Assembly: GCA_004210455.1 (NCBI GenBank)
Contig: SEFA01000019.1
Location: forward strand, 1 to 64,000
From: Rubrivivax sp.
GTDB taxonomy: Bacteria; Pseudomonadota; Gammaproteobacteria; Burkholderiales; Burkholderiaceae_C
Length of the DNA: 64,000 nucleotides
Direction of reading: 5' to 3'
The notes beneath the pieces were generated by a model. It did not search any database, was not told where the DNA came from, and was given only the letters and a program-made list of their open reading frames with translations. Position numbers and translations under genes: made by a program. Positions 45,842 through 54,251 of the stretch are shown here, one piece after another (the first letter of the stretch is position 1; each line of letters opens with the position of its first letter).

Positions 45842-47950
45842 ATGAAGTTCGCTCGGATCACTGTAACCGCCCTCGCCTCCGCCACCGTGACCGTCTCGGC
45901 CACCGTCGGCACCCTCGGGGGCCTGGGCGCCCTCGGCCTGGCCACGGGCATGGCGGCCGTCACGGCGACGCCCGCCCTCGCGCAATCGACCACGCCCTTC
46001 AACGTCGTGCCCAACGCCCTGCCGCCGCTGCCGGACCTGGTCACCGACGCCCGCGAGGCCTGGCGCGTCCGGGACCGCTCCCGCCTGGCCGCGATGCGCC
46101 AGGCCGCCTTCGACCAGCAGCACCCGCTCGCGCCCTGGTTCGACTACTGGGAGCTGAATGCCCGTTTGTCGGACGCCCAGCAGCCCGAACTCAACGCGTT
46201 CTACGCGCGCTGGCCGGGCGCCTACGTCGAGGACCGGCTGCGCAACGACTGGCTGCTGGAGCTGGGGCATCGCCGCGACTGGGCCAACTTCCGCCGCGAC
46301 CACGCCGCCTACAAGATGCAGGACGACCGCGAGGTCGCCTGCTACGCGCTGCTGGCCGATCCGCCGGGGCGCGACCTCCGGGACGCGGCCCGCGCCGCCT
46401 GGTTCGCGCAACGCGACGCGGACGAGGGTTGCAACATGCTGGCGACCACGCTGCACGAGAACGGCCAGTTCAAGGACTCGGACGTCTGGCGCAAGCTGCG
46501 CCTGGTGGTCGAGACCAACAAGCCGCGCGCGGTGAAGCAGGCTGGAGCATTGCTGGCCAAGGCCGACCAGGACGCGCTGGCCGAGCTGATGGACAAGCCG
46601 GACCGCTACCTGAAGCGCAAGGCCGCGGCCTCGCCGCGCGCCAAGGCCGAACTGACGATGCTGGCGCTGATGCGTTTGCTGGCGACGGATTACGACAAGG
46701 CCGACGACGACGTGCGCCGTTGGGCGGCCAAGCTGCCCAACGACCTGTCCGCCTGGCTCTGGGCCCAGTACGGCAGACAGGCCGCGCTGCGGCTCAAGGA
46801 CGAGGCCAACGACCATTTCGACCGCGCGGTGAAGCTGCAGGCCAAACTCGGTCCGGTCGAATGGAGCGACGAGACGATCGCCTGGATGGCGCGCGCCGCG
46901 CTGCGCGGCGATGCGGGCGCGAGCCGGCCTGATCAGCTGATGTCGGCGATCGCCCTGATGAAGCCGTCGGACCAGAAGGACGTCACCTGGCAGTACTGGC
47001 GGGCGAAGGCGCAGCAGCAACTGGCTGCCAACGGCCCCGCCGGCGACGCCCAGCGCCGCGAATCGCAGGAGACGCTGCGCGCGATCGCCTCGCCGCTGAA
47101 CTTCTACGGCAAGCTCGCCGCCGACGAATTGAAGTTGCGCCTGCCGTTGCCGCCGACGCCCGCGGACCTGACCGCGCCGGAGCGCGCGCAGGCGCTGGCG
47201 AATCCCGGCATCCAGCGCGCGCTGATGCTGCTGGCCGTCGGCCTGCGCAGCGAGGGCCAGCGGGAATGGAACTTCAGCCTGCGCGGCCTGTCGGATCGCG
47301 AGCTGCTGTCGGTGGCGCAGGCCGCCTGCGAGCGCGAACTCTGGGAGCGCTGCATCCAGACCAGCGAGCGGACCAGGACCGAGATCGACCTCGCCCAGCG
47401 CTTCCCGATGCCCTTCCGGGCGGACGTGTTCAAGCAGTCGACGGCGATGGGCCTGGATCCGGCCTACGTCTACGGGCTGATCCGGCAGGAGTCGCGCTTC
47501 ATGATGGATGCGCGTTCGCACGTGGGCGCCGGCGGCCTGATGCAGGTGATGCCGGCGACGGCGAAGTGGACCGCCAGGAAGTTGGGGGTCGACTTCAAGC
47601 CCGACATGCTGCACGACCGCGACACCAACCTGCGCCTGGGCACCGGCTACCTGAAGCTGGTGATGGACAGCTTCGAGGGCTCGCAGGCGATGGCCGCGGC
47701 GGCGTACAACGCCGGCCCGAACCGGCCGCGCCGCTGGCGCGACGGTCCGCAGCTCGACGCCGCGATCTGGACCGAGAACATCCCCATCTGGGAGACCCGC
47801 GATTACGTGCGCAAGGTGCTGTCCAACGCGACGATCTACGCGCAACTGATGGGCCGCGAGACCGGCATCGTGCTGCGCGACCGGCTCGGCCGGGTCATCG
47901 GTCCGGCGGCTGCCTCGGCGCCGGACATCCCGGCGAACGGCACGAACTGA
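45842..47950 (+). CDS. slt: Soluble lytic murein transglycosylase
   Basis: 702 residues. A long signal peptide (1-47, ending TPALAQ) precedes the superhelical U-domain (about 60-500, repeated short helices). The C-terminal goose-lysozyme-like catalytic domain has YVYGLIRQESRFMMDARS (catalytic Glu near 551), GAGGLMQVMPATAKWTA and AAAAYNAGPNRPRRW. It cleaves peptidoglycan glycan strands in the periplasm to 1,6-anhydro-MurNAc products. It is divergent from the cyclo-ligase gene and followed by the GST gene after 49 bases. Confidence 0.93.
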   Translation: MKFARITVTALASATVTVSATVGTLGGLGALGLATGMAAVTATPALAQSTTPFNVVPNALPPLPDLVTDAREAWRVRDRSRLAAMRQAAFDQQHPLAPWFDYWELNARLSDAQQPELNAFYARWPGAYVEDRLRNDWLLELGHRRDWANFRRDHAAYKMQDDREVACYALLADPPGRDLRDAARAAWFAQRDADEGCNMLATTLHENGQFKDSDVWRKLRLVVETNKPRAVKQAGALLAKADQDALAELMDKPDRYLKRKAAASPRAKAELTMLALMRLLATDYDKADDDVRRWAAKLPNDLSAWLWAQYGRQAALRLKDEANDHFDRAVKLQAKLGPVEWSDETIAWMARAALRGDAGASRPDQLMSAIALMKPSDQKDVTWQYWRAKAQQQLAANGPAGDAQRRESQETLRAIASPLNFYGKLAADELKLRLPLPPTPADLTAPERAQALANPGIQRALMLLAVGLRSEGQREWNFSLRGLSDRELLSVAQAACERELWERCIQTSERTRTEIDLAQRFPMPFRADVFKQSTAMGLDPAYVYGLIRQESRFMMDARSHVGAGGLMQVMPATAKWTARKLGVDFKPDMLHDRDTNLRLGTGYLKLVMDSFEGSQAMAAAAYNAGPNRPRRWRDGPQLDAAIWTENIPIWETRDYVRKVLSNATIYAQLMGRETGIVLRDRLGRVIGPAAASAPDIPANGTN

Positions 47951-47999
47951 CCCCCGGGGAGGCGCCTGAGCGCGCCCCTCCACACAGAGAGATCTCCAC

Positions 48000-48701
48000 A
48001 TGCAGCTGATCATCGGCAACAAGAACTACTCGTCCTGGTCGATGCGCCCGTGGGTGCTGATGAAGGCGCTCGGCATCGATTTCCAGGAGCGCAAGCTGCG
48101 CTTCGACTTCACGCCCGATTCGGCCTTCTACCGCGAGATCGGTGCGGTGACGCCGGCCGGCAAGGTGCCGGTGCTGGTCGACGACGGGCTGGCGGTCTGG
48201 GACTCGCTGGCGATCGTCGAGTACCTCGCCGACCGTTTCCCCGACAAGGCCGTCTGGCCCAGGGACGCGCGTCAGCGTGCGCGGGCACGTTGTCTCTGCG
48301 CGGAGATGCACAGCGGCTTCGGCCAGTTGCGCAGCCATTGCATGATGAACATCGATGCGGAGCTGGCGACCGTCGGCGCGCGGCTGTTGAAGACTGAAGC
48401 CGGGCTGCGCAAGGAACTCGCCCGCATCGTGGAACTGTGGAGCGACGCGCTGACGCAGAGCGGCGGCCCGTTCCTGTTCGGCGAGTTCGGCGCCGCGGAC
48501 GCCTTCTTCGCGCCGGTCGTGATGCGGGTGACGCGCTATGGGCTGCCGTTGCCGGCGCCGTTGAAGGCCTACACGGACGCGGTGGAAGCGGCGCCTGGCG
48601 TGCGCGAGTGGATCGCGGATGCGACGGCGGAGAAGGACTTCCTGGACTTCGAGGAACCCTATCGGGACGTCAGCGGCCCGGTGCCGGTGCTGAAGCCCTG
48701 A
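48000..48701 (+). CDS. Glutathione S-transferase family protein
   Basis: 233 residues. The thioredoxin-like N-domain starts LIIGNKNYSSWSMRPWVLMKALGIDF, with the SxSxRPW type of maleylacetoacetate isomerase/zeta-like GSTs, and continues GKVPVLVDDGLAVWDSLAIVEYLADRFP. The helical C-domain contains GPFLFGEFGAADAFFAPVVMR. The substrate is unknown. It probably shares a transcript with slt. Its stop codon abuts the hairpin that terminates the convergent small gene. Confidence 0.92.
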   Translation: MQLIIGNKNYSSWSMRPWVLMKALGIDFQERKLRFDFTPDSAFYREIGAVTPAGKVPVLVDDGLAVWDSLAIVEYLADRFPDKAVWPRDARQRARARCLCAEMHSGFGQLRSHCMMNIDAELATVGARLLKTEAGLRKELARIVELWSDALTQSGGPFLFGEFGAADAFFAPVVMRVTRYGLPLPAPLKAYTDAVEAAPGVREWIADATAEKDFLDFEEPYRDVSGPVPVLKP

Positions 48702-48705
48702 AATG

Positions 48706-48746
48706 AAAAACCGCCTTCGGCGACCTGTTCAGGTCAGCGAAGGCGG
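48706..48746 (-). terminator. Long hairpin terminator of the PEP-CTERM-like gene
   Basis: CCGCCTTCG (48711-48719) pairs with CGAAGGCGG (48738-48746) and GACCT (48722-48726) with AGGTC (48731-48735) around a GTTC loop. On the minus strand the stem is followed by a run of five T (48706-48710), making a classic intrinsic terminator for the small gene read from 49041. Confidence 0.8.
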
Positions 48747-48765
48747 CGAGGTGGGGCGACGGATC

Positions 48766-49041
48766 TCAGTGATCGCGACGACGACGCACCATGAAACCTG
48801 CGGCGAGAAGGCCGCCCAGCATCATGGCCTGGTTCGTGGGCTCGGAAACGAAGGACGGCACGACGGTGTCCGCGCCCTCTTGTTCGTTGACATCGGCCAG
48901 TTGCGCGGGGGCGCCCTGGCTCTGCCGGGTGAAACTGGTGTCAGCGGCGACGTGCACGGCGTTCGTGTCGGGCGCCTGCTGCTCCTGCGCTTGAGCGGCG
49001 AGACCAATTCCGCCCAGCAGGAGGAGAAGAACAGACTTCAT
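48766..49041 (-). CDS. Small exported protein with PEP-CTERM-like sorting signal
   Basis: 91 residues. A signal peptide (MKSVLLLLLGGIGLAAQAQ) precedes a short hydrophilic Gln/Asp/Thr-rich middle. The C-terminus reads SFVSEPTNQAMMLGGLLAAGFMVRRRRDH: a tripeptide ending EP, a hydrophobic helix, then an Arg cluster. This is the tripartite layout of PEP-CTERM exosortase substrates, with SEP in place of PEP. No exosortase gene is in the window. It has its own terminator and a divergent region with a perfect palindrome. Function unknown; biofilm or surface association is only family inference. Confidence 0.72.
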   Translation of the reverse strand: MKSVLLLLLGGIGLAAQAQEQQAPDTNAVHVAADTSFTRQSQGAPAQLADVNEQEGADTVVPSFVSEPTNQAMMLGGLLAAGFMVRRRRDH

Positions 49042-49100
49042 CAAAATACTCCCTACTGCTATGCCGGCCTGCCTGACTACAACGTCTCTCTCGGTAGTTG

Positions 49101-49116
49101 GCCTGTTCGAACAGGC
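49101..49116. promoter_or_regulatory. Perfect 16-bp palindrome between the PEP-CTERM-like gene and cca
   Basis: GCCTGTTCGAACAGGC, a full dyad without spacer, 60 bases upstream of the small gene's start and 69 bases upstream of the cca start. GTCTCTCT (49084-49091) and AGAGAGAC (49151-49158) form an outer 8-bp inverted repeat around it. It looks like an operator for a dimeric regulator; which one is unknown. Confidence 0.5.
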
Positions 49117-49184
49117 ACTGGTGTGCAGGGGCATTGGTGAATATACGGATAGAGAGACTACTTGAGGTATCCCCTTAATCAGGG

Positions 49185-50441
49185 ATGCTGCGCCGCAACA
49201 TGAGTGATCAGATGTATCTCGTCGGAGGCGCCGTCCGGGACGCGCTCCTGGGGCTGCCCGTGCAGGACCGCGACTGGGTGGTGGTCGGAGCCACGCCCAA
49301 GTCCTTGATCGATAAGGGATTTACTCCTGTCGGCAAGGATTTTCCCGTGTTCCTGGACCCCGTGACCCATGAAGAGGTGGCATTGGCCCGGACCGAGCGC
49401 AAGACCGCCGCCGGATACCACGGCTTCCAGTTCCACACGGCCCCCGATGTCACCCTGGAGCAAGACCTGGCACGTCGGGATCTGACGATCAACGCCATGG
49501 CCCAAGCCTCGGATGGGTCGATCGTCGACCCGTACGGCGGCCGGCGTGACCTCGAGGACCGGGTGCTGCGGCACGTCTCGGACGCGTTCGCGGAGGACCC
49601 GGTGCGCATCCTGAGGCTGGCGCGTTTCGCGGCGCGCTTCGGCGACTTCACGGTGGCGCCGGAGACGATGGCGCTGATGCGCGGGATGGTCGCCGCCGGC
49701 GAGGCCGACGCGCTGGTCGCCGAGCGCGTCTGGCAGGAGATCGCCCGCGGCCTGATGGAGCGCCACCCGGCACGGATGATCGAGATCCTGCGCGACAGCG
49801 GCGCGCTGGCGCGCATCGCCCCGGAGCTGGAGCGGCTGTTCGGCGTCCCGCAACCCGAGGCGCACCACCCGGAGATCGACACCGGCGTCCACGTGCTGCT
49901 GGTGCTGGAGGAATGCGCGCGCGTCGAAGCGCCGCTGCCGGTGCGTTACGCATCGCTGTGTCACGACCTCGGCAAGGGCGCGACGCCCGAAGAGGAATGG
50001 CCGCGCCACCTGAAGCACGAGTCACGCGGCGTCGAACTGGCGGCGGCGCTGTCCCAGCGCTGGCGCGTGCCCTCGGACTGCAAGGAGCTGGCGGAGCTGG
50101 TCGCGCGCGAACACACGCACGTGCACCAGAGTCTGGACTTCAGCGCCGAAGCGCGCCTGCGCCTGATCGAGCGCAGCGACGCGCTGCGCCGTCCGGAGCG
50201 CTTCGCCCAATTGCTGCTGGCCTGCGAGTGCGACGCCCGCGGCCGCACGGGCCTGCACGACCGCCCCTATCCACAGCGTCAGGCCTTGCTGCATGACCTG
50301 CGCGCGGTGCAGTCGGTCGATCAGGCGGCGATCTCCGCGGCCGCGCTGGCGGCCGGCAAGAAGGGCCCGGCCATCGGCCAGGCGATCCACGAGGCCCGCA
50401 AGGCCGCGCTCAGGGCGTGTGAGCGCGATCGCCCGCGCTGA
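49185..50441 (+). CDS. cca: CCA-adding tRNA nucleotidyltransferase, multifunctional form
   Basis: 418 residues by the first ATG; ATG 49200 or 49212 ([14 protein letters not shown]) may be the true start because the family begins just there. Nucleotidyltransferase: [26 protein letters not shown] (metal-binding Asp pair), [20 protein letters not shown]. The C-terminal HD domain ([10 protein letters not shown] and [10 protein letters not shown]) marks the E. coli-like multifunctional Cca with phosphatase/phosphodiesterase activity. It adds and repairs the CCA end of tRNA. Confidence 0.95.
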   Translation: MLRRNMSDQMYLVGGAVRDALLGLPVQDRDWVVVGATPKSLIDKGFTPVGKDFPVFLDPVTHEEVALARTERKTAAGYHGFQFHTAPDVTLEQDLARRDLTINAMAQASDGSIVDPYGGRRDLEDRVLRHVSDAFAEDPVRILRLARFAARFGDFTVAPETMALMRGMVAAGEADALVAERVWQEIARGLMERHPARMIEILRDSGALARIAPELERLFGVPQPEAHHPEIDTGVHVLLVLEECARVEAPLPVRYASLCHDLGKGATPEEEWPRHLKHESRGVELAAALSQRWRVPSDCKELAELVAREHTHVHQSLDFSAEARLRLIERSDALRRPERFAQLLLACECDARGRTGLHDRPYPQRQALLHDLRAVQSVDQAAISAAALAAGKKGPAIGQAIHEARKAALRACERDRPR

Positions 50442-50456
50442 GGTGGCGCCCGCCTG

Positions 50457-50807
50457 TTACTTGAGGTCGATCGGTTCTATGACGCCTTCCAAGTAGCTTG
50501 AATAGCGCTCATGCAAATGTTTGAGCGCTACGCCTTTGTCGAAACGCTGTTTAGGGGCCTTGTCGAAGAGGATCGCTTCCAGGCCGTTCAGGAACTTGAG
50601 CCGTTCAGAGACGACCTTCGCGCCGTTGATGATTGAAGACAGGGAGCCCTCGCGCAACAACGTGGCGAGTTACTGCTGCTTGATTCGGAATTCTTCTGAC
50701 TGCATGACACCTCGCTTCATTCGCTGCTTCGCGCCGATGCGGCGCATGCGAATGGAGAGGTGATTGAACAATGCCCGCGAGGACTCGAACGCGTTGCAGA
50801 GCCGGGA
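50457..50807 (-). pseudogene. Nonsense-interrupted gene remnant, possibly Shedu/DUF4263-like
   Basis: One minus-strand frame reads continuously from 50807 to a stop at 50457, except for a single in-frame TAA at 50670-50672. Before it: NHLSIRMRRIGAKQRMKRG, then VMQSEEFRIKQQ. After it: LATLLREGSLSSIINGAKVV, then SERLKFLNGLEAILFDKA and LKHLHERYSSYLEGVI. The segments fit as one helical domain. The pattern FLNGLEAILFD...LKHLHE loosely recalls the helix just before the nuclease of Shedu-type DUF4263 proteins, but that is from memory and weak. No start or C-terminal domain remains. Composition is less GC-rich than nearby. Confidence 0.45.
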
Positions 50808-50955
50808 TTAACTGATGTCAGTCAGGCTCGTTTGATTTCCCACCAACATGGGTCACCCTCGTTGTCGCGCCGCGCTCACAACGGAGGACGACTCCGGGAA
50901 AACGACGAGGCGGGGAGCGCAGACGCGACGGGTACGACCTCTACAGTGCGCGTCC

Positions 50956-52998
50956 ATGCCCATCGAACCGAATGAGTCGACGACACGCGACGTCCCTGCC
51001 GCATTGCCTTCGCCCGCGCGCCGTCAATGGCTCGCAGCCGCTGCGCTGAATGCGCTGCTGCCTGCGTGGGCGGCCGATCCCGCGTCCGCGTCCGGCCCCG
51101 TGCCGACAGATCCCGCCGACGCGGCCGATACGACGACAGGACCGGGCAAGACCTCGATGGCGACGCTCTTCGCCGACCACACCATGGGGCGCGCCAGTCT
51201 CTCCCCCGACGGTCGCTACCTGGCCGCGGTGGGATACGCCGCCGATATGCCGCTCGCCTTCGTCCTCGACCTGACGACGCGGAAGGCGCACTCGGTGACA
51301 CCCAACACCCGGGAAGCCGACCGCTGGCGCGCCCGCATCGACGGCCACGCCCGCGACGTGCAATGGATTGGCCCCGACCTGCTGGTCCTGCGGACGACGC
51401 GCGGCGTCTCGCTGGTGATGAAGTCGGACGGCACGCTGATCCGCAGGCTGGACGGTGAGTTCCTGCAACGGCTGGTCGATGCGCCCGACGGCGCCGAACG
51501 GCTGCTGCTGTCAGAGAAGGAAGCCCTGCACACCGTGAACCTGCGCAGCGGCTCGCGCGTGACAGAGGCGATCGATCTACCCGACACGCTCGTCCGCACG
51601 GCCTTCGACGCCGACGGCCGGCTGCGCGCGGCGACCACCTTGAAGAACTCGCGTTGGTCCGCCGATGTCGTTTGGACCCAGTGGTACCGCCCCGCCAGCG
51701 TCGGCAAGTGGGAACAGCTGGAACAGGAAAAGGCCGACCAGCCGACCTGGACGCCGATGCGCGCGCTGGAGGACGGCACGCTGGCCGTCTGGTCCCGTGG
51801 GGACCGCGACACCCATGCCGTGTTCCGCTATGACACGGCCCGTCGCGCGCTCGGCGAACTCATGGCCGGCCATGAGACCGATGACATCGTCGCCTTCTCC
51901 GCACAGGACGCTTCGAGCTTCGAGTCCGTCGTCACCGGAGGACTCAAACCTGAGCGGATCTGGTTCGACACCCGCTGGGCCCGGCTGCAGAAAGCCGTCG
52001 ACGCGGCCCTGCCGGACAGTGTGAACGTCCTTCTCCGTACGAAACATGAGAGCGCGAAACCTGAGGGCGCGAAGCTCGACGGCCACGTGCTGGTCCACAG
52101 TTTCAGCGATGTCGATCCCGGCCGCTGGTACTCGCTCGATGCGGCGACGATGCACATGGCGGAAGTCGGGGTGGCGATGCCCGACATCGATCCCGCCGCC
52201 ATGCGCCCGACCCAGGCCTACCGATACGCCGCGCGCGACGGACTGAAAGTGCCCGCCTACCTCACTCGGCCCGCCGGCCAGGGTCCCGCGCCGACGGTGG
52301 TGCTGATCCATGGCGGGCCATGGTCCCGCGACCACTGGGGCTGGGACCCGGAGGTGCAATTGCTCGCCGCGCAGGGCTATGTCGTGTTCCAGCCGCAGTT
52401 CCGCGGGTCGACCGGCTTCGGCGAAGCCTTCCTGCGTGCCGGATACCGCCAGTGGGGATTGGCGATGCAGGACGACATCACCGACGGCGTGCAGGACCTG
52501 ATCCGGCGCGGCATCGCGGATCCCGCGCGCATCGCGATCGTGGGCACCAGCTACGGCGGCTATGCGGCGATGTGGGGCCTGGTGAAGACGCCCAAGCTCT
52601 ACCGCTGCGGCGTCAGCTTCGCGGGCGTCAGCGACCTGACCACCCAGATGAGCAACAACTGGGCCGACGACTCCACCGCCGCGTCGCGCCAGCTCTGGCG
52701 GCAGTTGGTGGGCGATCCCGTTACGGCCAAGGCGTCGCTCGACGCGGTCTCACCGGTCCGGCACGCCGATCGCATCGAGGCGCCGCTGCTGCTGGTCCAC
52801 GGCTGGCACGACCAGCGCGTGCTGAGGGAACAGAGCGAGGCCATGCTGAAGGCACTGCGCCGGCACGACAAGCCCGTCGAGTGGCTGCCGCTGAACACGG
52901 GGCACGGCTGGTCATCGCGCGCCGTCCAGAAGCGCTACTACCGCGACATGCTGGCCTTCCTGGCAAAACACCTGGCGCCGACGGACGCCAAAGCCTGA
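50956..52998 (+). CDS. S9 family prolyl-oligopeptidase-like peptidase
   Basis: 680 residues from ATG 50956. A basic start and a hydrophobic stretch (RRQWLAAAALNALLPAWAADP) look like an export signal. The propeller domain (about 70-430, e.g. ASLSPDGRYLAAVGYA) is followed by an alpha/beta hydrolase with HGGPWSRDHWGWDPE (oxyanion region), GTSYGGYAAMWG (Ser532), LLVHGWHDQRVL (Asp) and NTGHGW (His). This fits the acylaminoacyl-peptidase/dipeptidyl-peptidase (S9C-like) group, cleaving short peptides. Convergent with the midA-like gene. Confidence 0.92.
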   Translation: MPIEPNESTTRDVPAALPSPARRQWLAAAALNALLPAWAADPASASGPVPTDPADAADTTTGPGKTSMATLFADHTMGRASLSPDGRYLAAVGYAADMPLAFVLDLTTRKAHSVTPNTREADRWRARIDGHARDVQWIGPDLLVLRTTRGVSLVMKSDGTLIRRLDGEFLQRLVDAPDGAERLLLSEKEALHTVNLRSGSRVTEAIDLPDTLVRTAFDADGRLRAATTLKNSRWSADVVWTQWYRPASVGKWEQLEQEKADQPTWTPMRALEDGTLAVWSRGDRDTHAVFRYDTARRALGELMAGHETDDIVAFSAQDASSFESVVTGGLKPERIWFDTRWARLQKAVDAALPDSVNVLLRTKHESAKPEGAKLDGHVLVHSFSDVDPGRWYSLDAATMHMAEVGVAMPDIDPAAMRPTQAYRYAARDGLKVPAYLTRPAGQGPAPTVVLIHGGPWSRDHWGWDPEVQLLAAQGYVVFQPQFRGSTGFGEAFLRAGYRQWGLAMQDDITDGVQDLIRRGIADPARIAIVGTSYGGYAAMWGLVKTPKLYRCGVSFAGVSDLTTQMSNNWADDSTAASRQLWRQLVGDPVTAKASLDAVSPVRHADRIEAPLLLVHGWHDQRVLREQSEAMLKALRRHDKPVEWLPLNTGHGWSSRAVQKRYYRDMLAFLAKHLAPTDAKA

Positions 52999-53054
52999 GG
53001 GCATGCCTGGATCCCGCGCACGACGGTCGCGGGCCGTCGTGCGGGGCGCGCGCG

Positions 53055-54251
53055 TCACAACGTATGCGACCGATCCCCCGCGCTGAACCCCAGCGCATCG
53101 AATCCCTCGCCCGGCGCGAAGCCGATGACCTTGAACAGCTCGCCCATCTCGTGCTCGGCGATGAGCCGGTGGGCCATGCCGCGCTGCGCCAAGTCGGCGC
53201 CGCTCATCAGCTCGACCAGCCCGCAATTGATCAGGAAGTTGGCCTGGCTCGTGTAGCCCAGCACCATCAGCCCCGCGTCCTGCCCCGCCAACGCGATGCC
53301 GGTGAAGTTCACATGCGCCGTGATGTCCTTCTGCCCCGGCAAGGCCAGCGCGTCGGGATCGGCCCGGTGCAGGTGGTGGCACATCAAGGTGCCGCCGGTG
53401 CGCTGCGGGTGGTAGTACTCCGACTCCGGGAAACCGTAGTCGATGAAGAAGGCCGCGCCGCGCTTCAGGCGCTCCGCCAGCGTGCGCACGAAGGCCTCGG
53501 CCTGGGGATGCACCTCGGTCACCGTGCCGGGTACGAAGCCGACATCGTGCTCCGGCGGCGTCGGCGGACGCGCTTCTCCAGGCCGGTCGTCGAACGACAA
53601 CGCCCCCTGCGCATCCATCGTCACGCCGCGCTGCAGCCACTGCTCACCGTCCCAGCGCAGCAGTTCCACCGGGATCGCGTCCAGCAGTTCGTTGGCGACG
53701 AGCACGCCGTGGATCTCGTCGGGCCAGCGGTCCAGCCACTCGACCCGCGGCGCGAAACGCGCCAGCCGCTCGGCCTGCCGCTCGCGCAGCGTGCCGGACA
53801 GGTCCACGATGAAGTACTTCGAGACCGGCGTCCCCGCCGCGTCCAGCGTCTCCAGCAGTTGCGCCGCCAGCGCGCCGCTGCCGGCGCCGAATTCGATCAC
53901 CGTGTCGGTGCCGCTGACCGCCAGCGCCTGCGCGACCTGTTTCGCCAGCGCGCGGCCGAACAGCGGCGACAGTTCCGGCGCCGTCACGAAGTCCGAGCCC
54001 TGCTGGGGCATGGTGCCGAACTTGCGGCGCGCGTTGGCGTAGTAGCCCACGCCGGGCGCGTACAGCGCCAGGCTCATGTAGCGGTCGAAGGGCAACCAGC
54101 CGCCCGCGGCGGCGAGTGCCTCGCGCAGCACTTCAGTCATGGCCGGATCGGTCGCATGGACCGATGCGCCGGGCGCGGCCGGACGGGAAGCGCCATGCGG
54201 CGCGGACGCCGCGCCGTTCAGGCGGGCGGAATCATTCGTCTTGGAAGTCAT
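53055..54251 (-). CDS. SAM-dependent methyltransferase, MidA/NDUFAF7 family
   Basis: 398 residues. After a disordered Ser/Ala start, the conserved part has FDRYMSLALYAPGVGYYA, DFVTAPELSPLFGRALAKQV, VIEFGAGSGALAAQLL (SAM motif I) and GVLVANELLDAIPVELL. In mitochondria NDUFAF7/MidA methylates an Arg of a complex I subunit; the bacterial target is unproven. ATG 54251 overlaps the stop of the GGDEF-EAL gene by four bases. Confidence 0.9.
   Translation of the reverse strand: MTSKTNDSARLNGAASAPHGASRPAAPGASVHATDPAMTEVLREALAAAGGWLPFDRYMSLALYAPGVGYYANARRKFGTMPQQGSDFVTAPELSPLFGRALAKQVAQALAVSGTDTVIEFGAGSGALAAQLLETLDAAGTPVSKYFIVDLSGTLRERQAERLARFAPRVEWLDRWPDEIHGVLVANELLDAIPVELLRWDGEQWLQRGVTMDAQGALSFDDRPGEARPPTPPEHDVGFVPGTVTEVHPQAEAFVRTLAERLKRGAAFFIDYGFPESEYYHPQRTGGTLMCHHLHRADPDALALPGQKDITAHVNFTGIALAGQDAGLMVLGYTSQANFLINCGLVELMSGADLAQRGMAHRLIAEHEMGELFKVIGFAPGEGFDALGFSAGDRSHTL

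Noticed and set aside
49101-49116. LexA box
   Set aside because: The CTGT and ACAG parts are only four bases apart, not the eight of the usual gammaproteobacterial/betaproteobacterial site.
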